The notes under the pieces were generated by a model that was not told the DNA's origin, did not search any database, and was given only the letters and a program-made list of their open reading frames with translations. Below are positions 22,776 through 31,061 of a stretch of DNA of 34,877 bases, in pieces. Positions within the stretch are counted from its first letter, which is position 1; every line of letters starts with the position of its first letter. Source of the DNA: Pseudoduganella buxea (lineage in GTDB: Bacteria > Pseudomonadota > Gammaproteobacteria > Burkholderiales > Burkholderiaceae_D); assembly GCF_009720835.1 (NCBI RefSeq), contig NZ_WNKZ01000072.1, forward strand, positions 1 to 34,877, written 5' to 3'. The position numbers and the translations under genes are program-made.

Positions 22776-23513
22776 TCAACCGGCAGCGGCGGTACGGGCA
22801 TGCCAGCCGGCCATGTCGACACCCTTGATGAGGAGCCACAGGCAAAAGGCGCTTTCCCCCACCAGCGACGGCAGCAGGATCAGGGGGAACAGCATGGCTT
22901 GCAGCGACGGCAACAGCACCATGCTGACGCTGTTGACCAGGTAACAGGCGCCGGCCACCTGCATCAGCATGCCCACGGTCTTCGGCAGGTAGCCGGAACG
23001 CCGGATCAGGTGGCCGACGATCAGGCATTCGATACCGAAGAACACCAGCGCCAGCCCGAAGGCATTGGCATGGGCGACAACGGACAGGTAGGCCATTGCA
23101 TGGGCCTGTTGCGGATCGGCGATCTGCACGAAGGCGGCCCCCGTCAACGGCGCCAACACGGCTTGCAGGTGCAGGGCGCCGACGCTTTCAACGGCCAGCG
23201 AGACGATGGCGAAGAAGACCGCCAGCAAGGTCAGGTTCCTGTCCACGGGGCGCAGCAGCAGGTACCACGTCCACGTCATGCCCAGGGCGCAAACGAGCAG
23301 CAGGTACTGGCCGGCCACGCCCAGGCGCCACGTGAATTCGGCGGCCAGGATATTGTGCGCCGTGGCGGCGGGATCGCCGCCGACGACGAGGCTGCCGCGC
23401 ACGAGGCCTTCGCCCAGCAGGCCGATGACGATAATGGCGAGATACAGCAGCCCCGCGATACGGGCGATTTTCTGCGTGCTGCCGGTTTGAGTGGCTTGCG
23501 TGCTGGATGTCAT
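22776..23513 (-). CDS. DUF4386-type integral membrane protein
   Basis: A 245-residue protein with six hydrophobic segments, starting with a polar N-terminus MTSSTQATQTGSTQKIARIAG, then GLLYLAIIVIGLLGEGLVRG. The opening KIARIAGLLYLxIIxxG and the later GIECLIVGHLIRRSGYLPKTVGMLM are what DUF4386 proteins show. AGGA precedes the ATG at 23513. The biochemical role of the family is unknown. It is divergent from the PEP-CTERM gene across 285 bases and separated from the regulator operon by 91 bases that hold the palindrome. Confidence 0.85.
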   Translation of the reverse strand: MTSSTQATQTGSTQKIARIAGLLYLAIIVIGLLGEGLVRGSLVVGGDPAATAHNILAAEFTWRLGVAGQYLLLVCALGMTWTWYLLLRPVDRNLTLLAVFFAIVSLAVESVGALHLQAVLAPLTGAAFVQIADPQQAHAMAYLSVVAHANAFGLALVFFGIECLIVGHLIRRSGYLPKTVGMLMQVAGACYLVNSVSMVLLPSLQAMLFPLILLPSLVGESAFCLWLLIKGVDMAGWHARTAAAG

Positions 23514-23597
23514 GACTGTCCTGGTTAATTAGTCTTTCACATGTCAACAATATCTTACAGGTATCGGGAGGTCAACGACAATCGGACCGGAACGAGG

Positions 23598-23638
23598 CCA
23601 GGCACGAGCGCTCAGCCCCAGCTCGGCCTGGTTTTTTT
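23598..23638 (+). terminator. Intrinsic terminator with no gene in front of it
   Basis: CCAGGC (23598-23603) pairs with GCCTGG (23626-23631), with an inner GAGC/GCTC pair, followed by seven T (23632-23638). It is a textbook plus-strand terminator. The only sequence upstream on this strand before the divergent DUF4386 start (23513) is about 85 bases without an ORF, so it ends either a small RNA or the leader of the PEP-CTERM gene that starts at 23799. The rest of 23514-23798 shows nothing further that I can support. Confidence 0.7.
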
Positions 23639-23798
23639 GTACCTACCACAACCGCGGTGCGTACAAACTCTCACAAACTCACGAAACGAAATTCTGCTGA
23701 AAAAAGGCCGGCGCAGCCAAGTGCATTATTAAAATTGCCACGCTTTTGTGCGAAGATTCATACCGCTTGTTACTTCACTCTTTGACAAAAGGAACGCC

Positions 23799-24569
23799 AT
23801 GAAATTCATGATCCCGGCCGCCGTGGCCGCCGTTACCCTCTTCGCCGGCGGCTCCGCGCAAGCGGCCAGCTGGCAATTCGATGCATTTACCTTCTCGGAG
23901 CGCTACCCTGTCTCCGACACGGCTGTAACGGTGGTGTCGCAATCGGCGTCGGCAACTGTCTTGACGCTCGACTCCCTCGCCGCGGCCAGTTCGATCTATG
24001 CCGCCATCGACGATTACCAGTATCCCATCGAAGGCCCATGGGGCTACATGATTGAACATGAAATGATGGTCGATACTGAAACTTATGACATTTCTGTGCG
24101 CGACGGCTACAAGATCACCGGTTTCACGGTCGACCTGGTCGTGAAGGGCGATATGCGCCCTGGCCAGCCGAACGGCGTCACGACCAACAAGTTTTCCTTC
24201 GATTTCTATTTCGGCAGGGAAGGCGATCACACCTCATGGCAGGGAGCCAGCATGGGTGGGATCGAAAACCTGAACGGCACCAGCGGACTTAACAAGAGTT
24301 TCGACGACCTGGCCCTGACGGGCAACTTCACGCTGAACGCCTCGCCCTATGAATGGACGGGCGCCCTGGCCGCCCGGAGCTATTCCGAAATGGCCAATAT
24401 GCTGTACTTCGTCGAGGAATCGTATTCGAACATCTGGGCGGACGAGATCAAGCTGACCTTCCACACCGCCGCCGTCAGCGCAGTTCCGGAACCGGGCAGC
24501 TACCTGATGCTGGGCGCGGGCCTGGCGCTGATGGGCGGCATGACCCGGTGTCGGCGCGCCGGAAAGTAA
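23799..24569 (+). CDS. PEP-CTERM sorting domain protein, secreted
   Basis: A 256-residue protein from ATG 23799 (AAAGGA upstream); the in-frame upstream ATG-like start adds residues before the signal peptide and is rejected. The signal peptide is MKFMIPAAVAAVTLFAGGSAQA, cut before ASW. The body is beta-rich (LASASSIYAAI-type strands, ITGFTVDLVVKGDM, FTLNASPYEWTGALAARSY). The C-terminus is a full PEP-CTERM signal: VPEPGSYLMLGAGLALMGG then MTRCRRAGK, for recognition and removal by an exosortase (EpsH/XrtA-type). It has no catalytic motif; these proteins are usually surface or exopolysaccharide-associated. A strong terminator follows. Confidence 0.88.
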   Translation: MKFMIPAAVAAVTLFAGGSAQAASWQFDAFTFSERYPVSDTAVTVVSQSASATVLTLDSLAAASSIYAAIDDYQYPIEGPWGYMIEHEMMVDTETYDISVRDGYKITGFTVDLVVKGDMRPGQPNGVTTNKFSFDFYFGREGDHTSWQGASMGGIENLNGTSGLNKSFDDLALTGNFTLNASPYEWTGALAARSYSEMANMLYFVEESYSNIWADEIKLTFHTAAVSAVPEPGSYLMLGAGLALMGGMTRCRRAGK

Positions 24570-24610
24570 GCCGCGCCCGCGGCTGTCGCGGGCGACGATG
24601 AGTGGACGAA

Positions 24611-24636
24611 AAAAAGCCGCGCAGTGCGCGGCTTTT
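24611..24636. terminator. Bidirectional intrinsic terminator, copy 1
   Basis: An A5 run, GCCGCGC (24616-24622), AGT, GCGCGGC (24626-24632) and T4. It serves the PEP-CTERM gene on the plus strand and the truncated ATPase fragment on the minus strand. An identical stem occurs at 28194-28210 as part of the direct repeat. Confidence 0.85.
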
Positions 24637-25144
24637 GCATGCAGCGAACCGGTCAGGCCGCAGCCTGCTCGGGCTTGCGCCGCTGCAGCACGAAGATGAG
24701 CTGGGCCCACTGCGTATCCTTCTTCTTGCTGGTGATGAGCGCCAGTTCCGACGGGTCGTAGACGTCCGTGTTGTGCGTCAGCGGCGTCGTCATCAGATAC
24801 TGCGCGTCCGTGTTCTTCAGGAACTCGCCAACCAGCTGGATATTGCGGATGTCCAGATGGGCGAAGGGTTCGTCGATGAAGACGAAGCCGCCGGAGCCGT
24901 CCTCGGACTTGAGCAGGCCGATCAGCAGTACCAGCGACTTCATCACCTGCTGGCCGCCGGACGCTTCGCCGTCGCTCATGCCGATGACGCCCTTGCCAGC
25001 GAACTTGAAGCGCACGTGCAGGCCGGCCTGCGACAGCAGCAGGTCGTCGTTCTCCAGCTTGACCGGGTCGGCATGCAATTCGATATTGGCCAGCTTGCCC
25101 GGCGCCTTGATGTTCTTGGCGTACTGCTTGATCGTATAGTGCAG
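24611..25144. repeat. Direct repeat, outer copy (3' end of condensin ATPase gene plus terminator)
   Basis: About 535 bases that align with 28189-28727 in the same orientation, from the terminator A-run to the codons for LRYTIKQ. The copies encode proteins differing at nine residues plus one Lys deletion over 162 residues. Homology stops abruptly near 25144. The inserted block 25145-28188 carries the SGNH and cohesin-like genes. Confidence 0.85.
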
Positions 25145-25147
25145 CAT
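24653..25147 (-). pseudogene. Truncated copy of the MksB-like ATPase C-terminus
   Basis: An open frame of about 164 codons whose last 160 or so match the C-terminal ATPase lobe of the 941-residue protein at 28233-31058: YTIKQYAKNIK, DGEASGGQQVMKSL (signature), FVFIDEPFAHLD (Walker B and D-loop), and an ending RRKPEQAAA versus RRKPEQVAA. Walker A, coiled coil and hinge are missing, so it cannot be a working SMC-type ATPase. An ATG lies exactly at the homology break (25147), but with no good ribosome binding site. The divergence (nine substitutions, one indel) shows that the duplication is not recent or that the fragment came from a related strain. Confidence 0.85.
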
Positions 25148-25270
25148 CCCGGCTGCACGTGGCACTTTGACGAACACGTCCCGGAAATATGTCGGAATTC
25201 TTTACACTTCAACCCACGCGCTGCCGACACCGGCGCCGTATGCGGTGCGAAATCAGTCGCTTGGAATCAA

Positions 25271-25287
25271 TGGCACGATCGGTGCTT
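25271..25287 (+). promoter_or_regulatory. Sigma-54 (RpoN) promoter of the SGNH/cohesin operon
   Basis: TGGCACGATCGGTGCTT carries the essential GG (25272-25273) and GC (25284-25285) dinucleotides exactly ten bases apart and matches the -24/-12 consensus TGGCACGNNNNTTGCW with one mismatch (G for the first T of TTGC). It ends 53 bases before ATG 25340. PEP-CTERM systems of the Zoogloea/Massilia kind are known to use RpoN with PrsK/PrsR-type regulators, which fits the operon content; the regulator is not in this window. Confidence 0.65.
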
Positions 25288-25339
25288 ACACGCTGCGTAG
25301 CGGCGGGTTTCTGCCGCGATAGTGTCACCGGAGAATCCC

Positions 25340-27577
25340 ATGTTCCATGCACTTCATGCTGTCAGGACCGTCGGGCGTGTAAAAGTCCGGTGCGCCTCAG
25401 GGTTCATACTATGGCTGGCGCTGGCAATGGCGCCGTTCACCGCCTCCGCAGCCCCGCCCGGCACCATCAGGGTGATGGCGATCGGCGATTCCCTGACGAA
25501 CGGATATCCGCTGACACCGGCCATCAGCTACCGCAAGAAGCTAGGGGAATCACTGACTGCTGCCGGAATCAGCTTCGATTATGTCGGGGGCCGGGATGAA
25601 AATCCCGCCGATCCGGAACACGACCTGGCACATGAGGGGAACATCGGTGCCAAGGTGGAGAGCATGATGGGCGGCGCGGCATGGCAGCAATACCGCCCGA
25701 ACATTATCCTGTTGATGGGCGGCACGAACGATTTTCGCGAAGTCGAAGCCAGCGGCAGTTTCTCCAGGATCCGCGACGTCGTCGATATATTCGTCCTGGC
25801 AGATATGATCGCGAAGATCAATGCCGACTATCAAAGTGATGGCGGGAAGGTTGAAATCTTTGTCTCCTCCATTCCGCCGATGGGGTATGCCACGGTCGAC
25901 GGGAGTTCAAGACTGACGGCGACCATGCTGGAACGGCTTCGCGCAATTCTCGGCAACCCGGCTTACCCGGTCCAAGAAACGAGCTTTACGGCCACGTTCA
26001 ACCGATTCCTGTCGCGCATCGGCCTGACGCCGGACCTGCATGACATCTTCCAGCGGGCCGATACTGACGGCGCAGCGGGGCTCTCCGAAGCCGAGACCGA
26101 GCAGGCACTGAAGTGGCTGGGCGAGTACATCATCAACAAATACATTGGCGACTACAACAACAAGATCCGCACCTTGGCGGTAACGCACCGCAATGTGCAT
26201 TTCGTGGATGCTGGCGCGGCCCTCACGCTGGCCGACTTCAACGACGGAACCCATCCCGCCACGCAGGCGGCATATGACAAGATGGCGCCCGCCTGGTTCG
26301 CCGCACTGTCCGCCTTCGTGAACAGCTTGCCACGCTACTGGGTTGGCGAAACCGGCGACTGGGCGGACCAGTACAATTGGGCTTTCGCGCCCGACGGCGT
26401 CGGCGGAGCAGGACAGCCTGTGCGAGGCGATGCCTATTTGCGCCAGCATGATGCCCTCGACCGTATCGTTACGCGCAGTGCCGGGGCCAGCGAGCTGTTC
26501 ATGTCACGCCTCGAGATCGATGCGCTCGGCAGCGGCACCATGACGCTGCGCTCCCGTCAAGCCATGTCCGTGCTGCTGATTGTGGCCGGCGCTGCCGGCC
26601 AGGGACACGTCGACCACCATGCCGGCAGCACGATCACGGTCCCGAACATCGTGCTGGGTTCCGAGCCTGGCAGCAGCGGCAGCTATCGGCTGGCAGATGC
26701 CGGCAGCCTGCTGAAATCGGGGAACGTGGAGGCGGGTTTCGCTGGTGCCGGCAGCTTCGTCCAGGAGGGCGGCACCAATGACCTGCTGCGCCAGCTGATT
26801 CTCGGCTTCGCCACGAGTGGCACCGGATCGTACAGGCTGGAAGATGGCACGCTGTCGGCCAACCAGGAATTCATCGGCCTGCATGGCAAGGGGCACTTCG
26901 TCCAGAACGGTGGCGTCAACCGCGTGGAATACAAGAGCTACACTGCCGGCAACGTGTCCGGCACGCTGTCCATCGCCAGCGAGCCCGGTGGTCAAGGCAC
27001 GTACTCCATGCTTGGGGGTACGCTCGAGGCCGTTCGCATCGCCAATTTCGGCACTTTTGATTTCCGTGGCGGCACCGTGCGCGCACAGTTCCAGAACGAT
27101 GGAGAATTGCGCCTGCATGGCAGCCTCGCCTTGACCGGCAGTCTGGCACAGGCGGCCGGGGGCAGGCTGTATATCGAGGATGCGCTCGCCGGATGGTCGA
27201 CCGCTGCACTGCACGTCACGGAGACCGCGTCCTTCGCCGGCCCAATTATCGTCAATCTCGCTGCCGGGGCTGCACCGCAGCTGGGACAGGCATTCGAGAT
27301 CCTCACTGCAACGGCCGGGCTCGACGAGGAGTTGCCTTCCATGGTCAGATTACCGCTACTGCCCGGCAAGTTGATGGCGCGCGCCGCCGTGGCGGGCAAT
27401 GCACTGGCCGTCCGCATCGATACCGTGCGTTGCGAGGATGTCGAGCTGGTCCGCCAATCGGTCGGGCAGGCCGGCGCCTTCCTCCCCGCCGACGTCAACC
27501 GCGATGGCATCGTCAACGTGCGTGACGTCGCGGCCATCGCTAAAAAACTCCCCACAGGCACGGTCTGCGGGCGTTAA
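25340..27577 (+). CDS. Secreted SGNH/GDSL hydrolase with beta-repeat region and C-terminal dockerin-like module
   Basis: A 745-residue protein from ATG 25340 (GGAG six bases upstream). The signal peptide is about 1-38 (ILWLALAMAPFTASA). The SGNH domain has IGDSLTNGY (nucleophile Ser51), GGTNDF (Asn130) and DGTHP (Asp302, His305). An EF-hand-like insert DTDGAAGLSEAE lies at about 241-252 inside this domain. From about 335 come repeated beta units of autotransporter/PEP style (GSYRLADAGSLLKSGN, GTGSYRLEDGTLSANQEFIG, GQGTYSMLGGTLEAVRI). The last 45 residues hold a dockerin-like module: a degenerate first half CEDVELVRQS, then a canonical calcium loop DVNRDGIVNVRD and LPTGTVCGR, with one Cys at each end. 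It probably acts on esters of extracellular polysaccharide. It is in an operon with the cohesin-like gene. Confidence 0.85.
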   Translation: MFHALHAVRTVGRVKVRCASGFILWLALAMAPFTASAAPPGTIRVMAIGDSLTNGYPLTPAISYRKKLGESLTAAGISFDYVGGRDENPADPEHDLAHEGNIGAKVESMMGGAAWQQYRPNIILLMGGTNDFREVEASGSFSRIRDVVDIFVLADMIAKINADYQSDGGKVEIFVSSIPPMGYATVDGSSRLTATMLERLRAILGNPAYPVQETSFTATFNRFLSRIGLTPDLHDIFQRADTDGAAGLSEAETEQALKWLGEYIINKYIGDYNNKIRTLAVTHRNVHFVDAGAALTLADFNDGTHPATQAAYDKMAPAWFAALSAFVNSLPRYWVGETGDWADQYNWAFAPDGVGGAGQPVRGDAYLRQHDALDRIVTRSAGASELFMSRLEIDALGSGTMTLRSRQAMSVLLIVAGAAGQGHVDHHAGSTITVPNIVLGSEPGSSGSYRLADAGSLLKSGNVEAGFAGAGSFVQEGGTNDLLRQLILGFATSGTGSYRLEDGTLSANQEFIGLHGKGHFVQNGGVNRVEYKSYTAGNVSGTLSIASEPGGQGTYSMLGGTLEAVRIANFGTFDFRGGTVRAQFQNDGELRLHGSLALTGSLAQAAGGRLYIEDALAGWSTAALHVTETASFAGPIIVNLAAGAAPQLGQAFEILTATAGLDEELPSMVRLPLLPGKLMARAAVAGNALAVRIDTVRCEDVELVRQSVGQAGAFLPADVNRDGIVNVRDVAAIAKKLPTGTVCGR

Positions 27578-27602
27578 AAAATCCAGCACGAGGAGCCACA
27601 CC

Positions 27603-28175
27603 ATGTCGCACCGCATGACAACCCGGATATTGCACGCACTGACCGGCTTACTGGTCGCATTGAGCTTCCACGCCGTCGCCATACCAATACTGAGCACCAA
27701 CGTTTCGACGCCGTCCATTGGCATGGGGCAAATGTTCAGCGTGTCGATCCAGGTCGACGACGTCAACGATCTGTATGCCTACCAGTTCGATCTCGCGTTC
27801 GACCCGGGACTGGTGGCCATTGCCGGCGTTGTAGAGGGCAGCTTCCTGCCGGGCGGCGGACCCACGATATTCAACCCGGGCCTGGTCGATAACACGACGG
27901 GCCGGCTGTCGTTCACACTGGGTTCCCTGATCGACGACTTCCCTGGTGTCAGCGGGTCCGGCGAACTGGTGCGGGTTGACTTCATGGCGCTGCTGGCAAC
28001 GGGCACGACCTCGTTCGAACTGGAGAATTTTATCCTGCTCGATTCCAGCTTGCTCGATATCGCTGCCAGCCCGCCGCTGGCAGGTGCCGTGACGGTCGTG
28101 CCGACTCCCCCTTCGCTGGCGCTGATGGTGCCATTGCTGCTGTGGCTGGGATGGGCCCGCAGGCCGCGGAGCTGA
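27603..28175 (+). CDS. Cohesin-like domain protein with PEP-CTERM-like anchor
   Basis: A 190-residue protein from ATG 27603 with AGGAG at 27591-27595, 25 bases after the SGNH stop. The signal peptide ends near HAVA-IPI. The body reads like a cohesin: SIGMGQMFSVSIQVDDVNDLYAYQFDLAFDPGLVAI, then EGSFLPGGGPTIF, GVSGSGELVRVDFMAL and FILLDSSLLDI, in the order typical of type I cohesins and their Gram-negative relatives. The tail VPTPPSLALMVPLLLWLGWARRPRS has a PEP-CTERM layout (motif, hydrophobic helix, basic end), although PEP is replaced by PTP. Inferred role: a surface-anchored receptor for the dockerin-bearing hydrolase made by the same operon. A terminator follows. Confidence 0.82.
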   Translation: MSHRMTTRILHALTGLLVALSFHAVAIPILSTNVSTPSIGMGQMFSVSIQVDDVNDLYAYQFDLAFDPGLVAIAGVVEGSFLPGGGPTIFNPGLVDNTTGRLSFTLGSLIDDFPGVSGSGELVRVDFMALLATGTTSFELENFILLDSSLLDIAASPPLAGAVTVVPTPPSLALMVPLLLWLGWARRPRS

Positions 28176-28188
28176 CGATGCCGCACTG

Positions 28189-28215
28189 AAAAAGCCGCGC
28201 AGTGCGCGGCTTTTT
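28189..28215. terminator. Bidirectional intrinsic terminator, copy 2
   Basis: An A5 run, GCCGCGC (28194-28200), AGT, GCGCGGC (28204-28210) and T5. It separates the convergent cohesin-like gene and mksB-like gene and is the same stem as at 24616-24632. Confidence 0.85.
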
Positions 28216-28727
28216 CATGGGGCGAACACCGGTCAGGCCGCAACCTGCTCCGGTTTCCGGCGCTGCAGCACGAAGATGGGCTGGGCCCACTGCGTGTCCT
28301 TCTTCTTCTTGCTCGTGATGAGCGTCAGTTCCGACGGGTCGTAGACGTCCGTGTTGTGCGTCAGCGGCGTCGTCATCAGGTACTGGGCGTCCGTGTTCTT
28401 CAGGAACTCGCCGACCAGCTGGATATTGCGGATGTCCAGGTGGGCGAAGGGTTCGTCGATGAAGACGAAGCCGCCGGAGCCGTCCTCGGACTTGAGCAGG
28501 CCGATCAGCAGCACCAGCGACTTCATCACCTGCTGGCCGCCGGACGCTTCGCCGTCGTTCATGCCGATGACGCCCTTGCCGTCGAACTTGAAGCGCACGT
28601 GCAGGCCGGCCTGCGACAGCAGCAGGTCGTCGTTCTCCAGCTTGACCGGGTCGGCATGCACTTCGATATTGGCCAGCTCGCCCAGCTCCTTGATGTTCTT
28701 GGCGTACTGCTTGATCGTGTAGCGCAG
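28189..28727. repeat. Direct repeat, inner copy (within intact ATPase gene and terminator)
   Basis: The partner of 24611-25144. It contains the terminator and the last 162 codons of the intact ATPase gene. The same orientation and the position at a gene 3' end are those of integration or recombination products that leave one gene copy whole. Confidence 0.85.
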
Positions 28728-31058
28728 GCGCTCGATGTAGGCGCCGCGCGCGTTGGCCGTGGCCTCGATGGCGCGGTTGTTCTGGTAGCGCCGCTCTTCC
28801 GTCTCCACCTTGCGGCTTGACAGCTGGTCGTTCAGGCGGTGGTACTGGTCGATCACGGTGGCATCGAGTTCCCAGTCGTCGCGCGCCAGGCTGGCCTGCA
28901 GGCTGGCGATACGCAGGTCCACCTGGTGCGCGTTCTGGTGCTGCTGCACCAGCGCCAGGCGCCGCGCGGGACGCCGCCATGCGCCCGGCAGGTGGCGCCA
29001 CTGGCGGCGCAGCGCCAGCAGGGCGCGGGCGTGGTCGCTGCGCTGTTCCAGCTGACGCTTGTAGTTCAGGCGCATGCCCGCTTCCGCTTCCGACAGCGCC
29101 ATGCGCGCGCCCTGCCACGACGAATCGGCGCGCGTGCGGGCCACGGTGGCGTTCTTCATCAGGCCTTGCAGCTCGCCCAGGCGCGTGCCCACTTCCAGGC
29201 GCTCGGAACGCAGCGGCACGGCGGTGCGGGCCGCTTCGTCGAATTCGTCGGCTCGGGCCGACAGCTCCTTGACGGCATCGACACCGGCCACGCGGGCCTT
29301 CAGCGCGCTGGTCTCGGCCGCCAGGCGGCTGATCTGCAAGGTGAACTTGTCTTCTTCCGCTTCCAGCGCCGGCAGGTTCTTCTGGATTGCGTCCATCCGC
29401 TGCGTGCGGCCGGCCGAACCGAAGCGGTAGCGCGACACTTCGACGAACAGCGAGCGGCCGCCGCGGCGTTCCTTGTGGTACGCGTCCGGCGTGATCCATT
29501 CCTCGATATTGCCCAGCTTCGCGCCCTGCTCGACCGAGTCGACGCGGGTGATGCGCGAGAGCTGGTCGATCAGCCATTCCGGCGCGCGCGCCGAGAAGCG
29601 CACCACCGACAGCAGGCTGTCGTTCTTCGGCTCGTGCGCCTTGACGCATTCGGGCACGATGAAGTGGCGGTAGCGCTCCTTCTCGGCCAGGCGGTAGGCG
29701 GCCGAGGCGTCGGACGCATTCTCCAGCAGCACGACGGAGGCATAGCCACCCAGCACGCCTTCGACGGCGCCCTGCCATTTAGGGTCCGTCACTTCGACGA
29801 TATCGGACAGCATCGCGTGCGCGATGTTGGCATCGCGCAGGGCGCGGCGCATCGCGCGCACATTGTCCGGCTCCGGCATGGCCGTCTTGCCCTGCAGGGC
29901 GGCGATGGTGGCCTTGTCGGCCGCGATGCGCGACGAAATCGTGTCGCGCGCGGCGCGCAGCTTGCCCAGCTCCGCTTCCTTCGCTTCCAGCTGCACCGCC
30001 ACGTCGGCCACGTCGGCGCCGGCTTCGCCGGCCATCTTCTGCAGGCGCGCCTTCTGTTCGATCAGGCTGTCCAGCGGCTTGAGCTTGCCGTTCAACAGCG
30101 ACAGGCGGCTTTGCAGCGCCGTCGATTCCTGTTCCAGCAGGGTCTCCTGCTGCTGTGCGTCCTGCAGCAGCTTGGCCTGGCGCTCGACTTCCTTGCGCCG
30201 GTCCGTGATGACCTGGTCGACCTGCGACAGGGGCTTCTTCGCCTCGCGCAGCTGGCGGCCCAGGTTGTTCGCCTTCTCGCGCGCCTCGTGATACTCCAGC
30301 GACGGCAGCACTTCCTCCTGCAGGTTGCGGCGTTCCTTGTGCAGCGTTTCCCACTGGTGGTAGTTGGCCACGCGCAGGCGCAGCGCTTCCAGGTTGGCGC
30401 GCGAGCCGTCCAGCTCCGACTCGAATCGCTTCAGCTCTTCTTCCGTGTCGCGCTGGTGGCGCTTGGCTTCGTCGTAGGCGTCCAGCACTTCCTTGTCGCC
30501 GAAGACCTGGAACACCAGGTCGAGCAGCTGGCGCGGCGCGTACTCGCACAGCTTGTCCGTCTCGCCCTGCTCGAGCGCCAGAACCTTCGCCATCGCCGGC
30601 GACAGGCCGGCACTGGCCAGGCGCTTGCGGTAGTTCTCCACGCCCAGCCAGTCGTTCGCTTCCGTCACTTCCTCGATCTCGACGTTCCCCGGGCGCATCA
30701 GGTACTGGCGCTTCCAGTCGCCGCCGTTCTTCTGGATCTGGCAGAACAAGGTGACTTCGTCCTCGGCGAAGAAACCGCTGGCGCGGAACGGCCGGTTCGA
30801 CAGCTGGCGGCCGGAGGGCTTGTTGTCGACCACGGCGCGCAGCCACGCGCTCTGCTGGCCGGAGTGGCGGGCATAGTGCTTGTACGTGCGGCCCATCGAG
30901 CAATCGAGGCCGAACAAGGTGCGCAGCGCGTCGAGCAAGGTGGTCTTGCCCGAGCCGTTCTGGCCGGCGATGGTGATGATCTTCGCGTCGAGCGGGATGT
31001 TCTTGATGCGCTGCCAGTAATCCCAGTGGACCAGTTCGAGCGATTTGATATGGAACAT
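28233..31058 (-). CDS. SMC-like ATPase of an MksB/MukB-type condensin
   Basis: A 941-residue protein. The N-terminus MFHIKSLELVHWDYWQRIKN leads into Walker A GQNGSGKTTLLDALRTLFG. Long coiled-coil arms follow (about 190-330 and 560-760) around a small hinge-like globular part (GVLGGYASVVLLENASDASAAYR, RHFIVPECV). The C-terminal lobe has DGEASGGQQVMKSLVLL (signature), GGFVFIDEPFAHLD (Walker B, D-loop) and LMTTPLTHN. The size is well below MukB but fits MksB-type proteins. The start lies three bases after the MksE-like stop. It should load DNA with the kleisin and the MksE-like subunit for chromosome organisation or, in some systems, plasmid defence. Its last 162 codons are duplicated at 24653-25147. 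Confidence 0.85.
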   Translation of the reverse strand: MFHIKSLELVHWDYWQRIKNIPLDAKIITIAGQNGSGKTTLLDALRTLFGLDCSMGRTYKHYARHSGQQSAWLRAVVDNKPSGRQLSNRPFRASGFFAEDEVTLFCQIQKNGGDWKRQYLMRPGNVEIEEVTEANDWLGVENYRKRLASAGLSPAMAKVLALEQGETDKLCEYAPRQLLDLVFQVFGDKEVLDAYDEAKRHQRDTEEELKRFESELDGSRANLEALRLRVANYHQWETLHKERRNLQEEVLPSLEYHEAREKANNLGRQLREAKKPLSQVDQVITDRRKEVERQAKLLQDAQQQETLLEQESTALQSRLSLLNGKLKPLDSLIEQKARLQKMAGEAGADVADVAVQLEAKEAELGKLRAARDTISSRIAADKATIAALQGKTAMPEPDNVRAMRRALRDANIAHAMLSDIVEVTDPKWQGAVEGVLGGYASVVLLENASDASAAYRLAEKERYRHFIVPECVKAHEPKNDSLLSVVRFSARAPEWLIDQLSRITRVDSVEQGAKLGNIEEWITPDAYHKERRGGRSLFVEVSRYRFGSAGRTQRMDAIQKNLPALEAEEDKFTLQISRLAAETSALKARVAGVDAVKELSARADEFDEAARTAVPLRSERLEVGTRLGELQGLMKNATVARTRADSSWQGARMALSEAEAGMRLNYKRQLEQRSDHARALLALRRQWRHLPGAWRRPARRLALVQQHQNAHQVDLRIASLQASLARDDWELDATVIDQYHRLNDQLSSRKVETEERRYQNNRAIEATANARGAYIERLRYTIKQYAKNIKELGELANIEVHADPVKLENDDLLLSQAGLHVRFKFDGKGVIGMNDGEASGGQQVMKSLVLLIGLLKSEDGSGGFVFIDEPFAHLDIRNIQLVGEFLKNTDAQYLMTTPLTHNTDVYDPSELTLITSKKKKDTQWAQPIFVLQRRKPEQVAA

Positions 31059-31061
31059 GGG

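Noticed and set aside
23725..23765. Sigma-54 site before the PEP-CTERM gene (TTGCCACGCTTTTGTGC)
   Set aside because: The -24 GG is missing and the spacing is one base too long.
24611..28727. Insertion sequence or integrative element with its own recombinase
   Set aside because: No transposase, integrase, tRNA gene or terminal inverted repeats were seen between the direct repeats.
28030..29778. 582-codon minus-strand frame overlapping the ATPase gene
   Set aside because: It is Arg/Ala/Gly-rich with no motif; the ATPase frame carries the signature and Walker B motifs.
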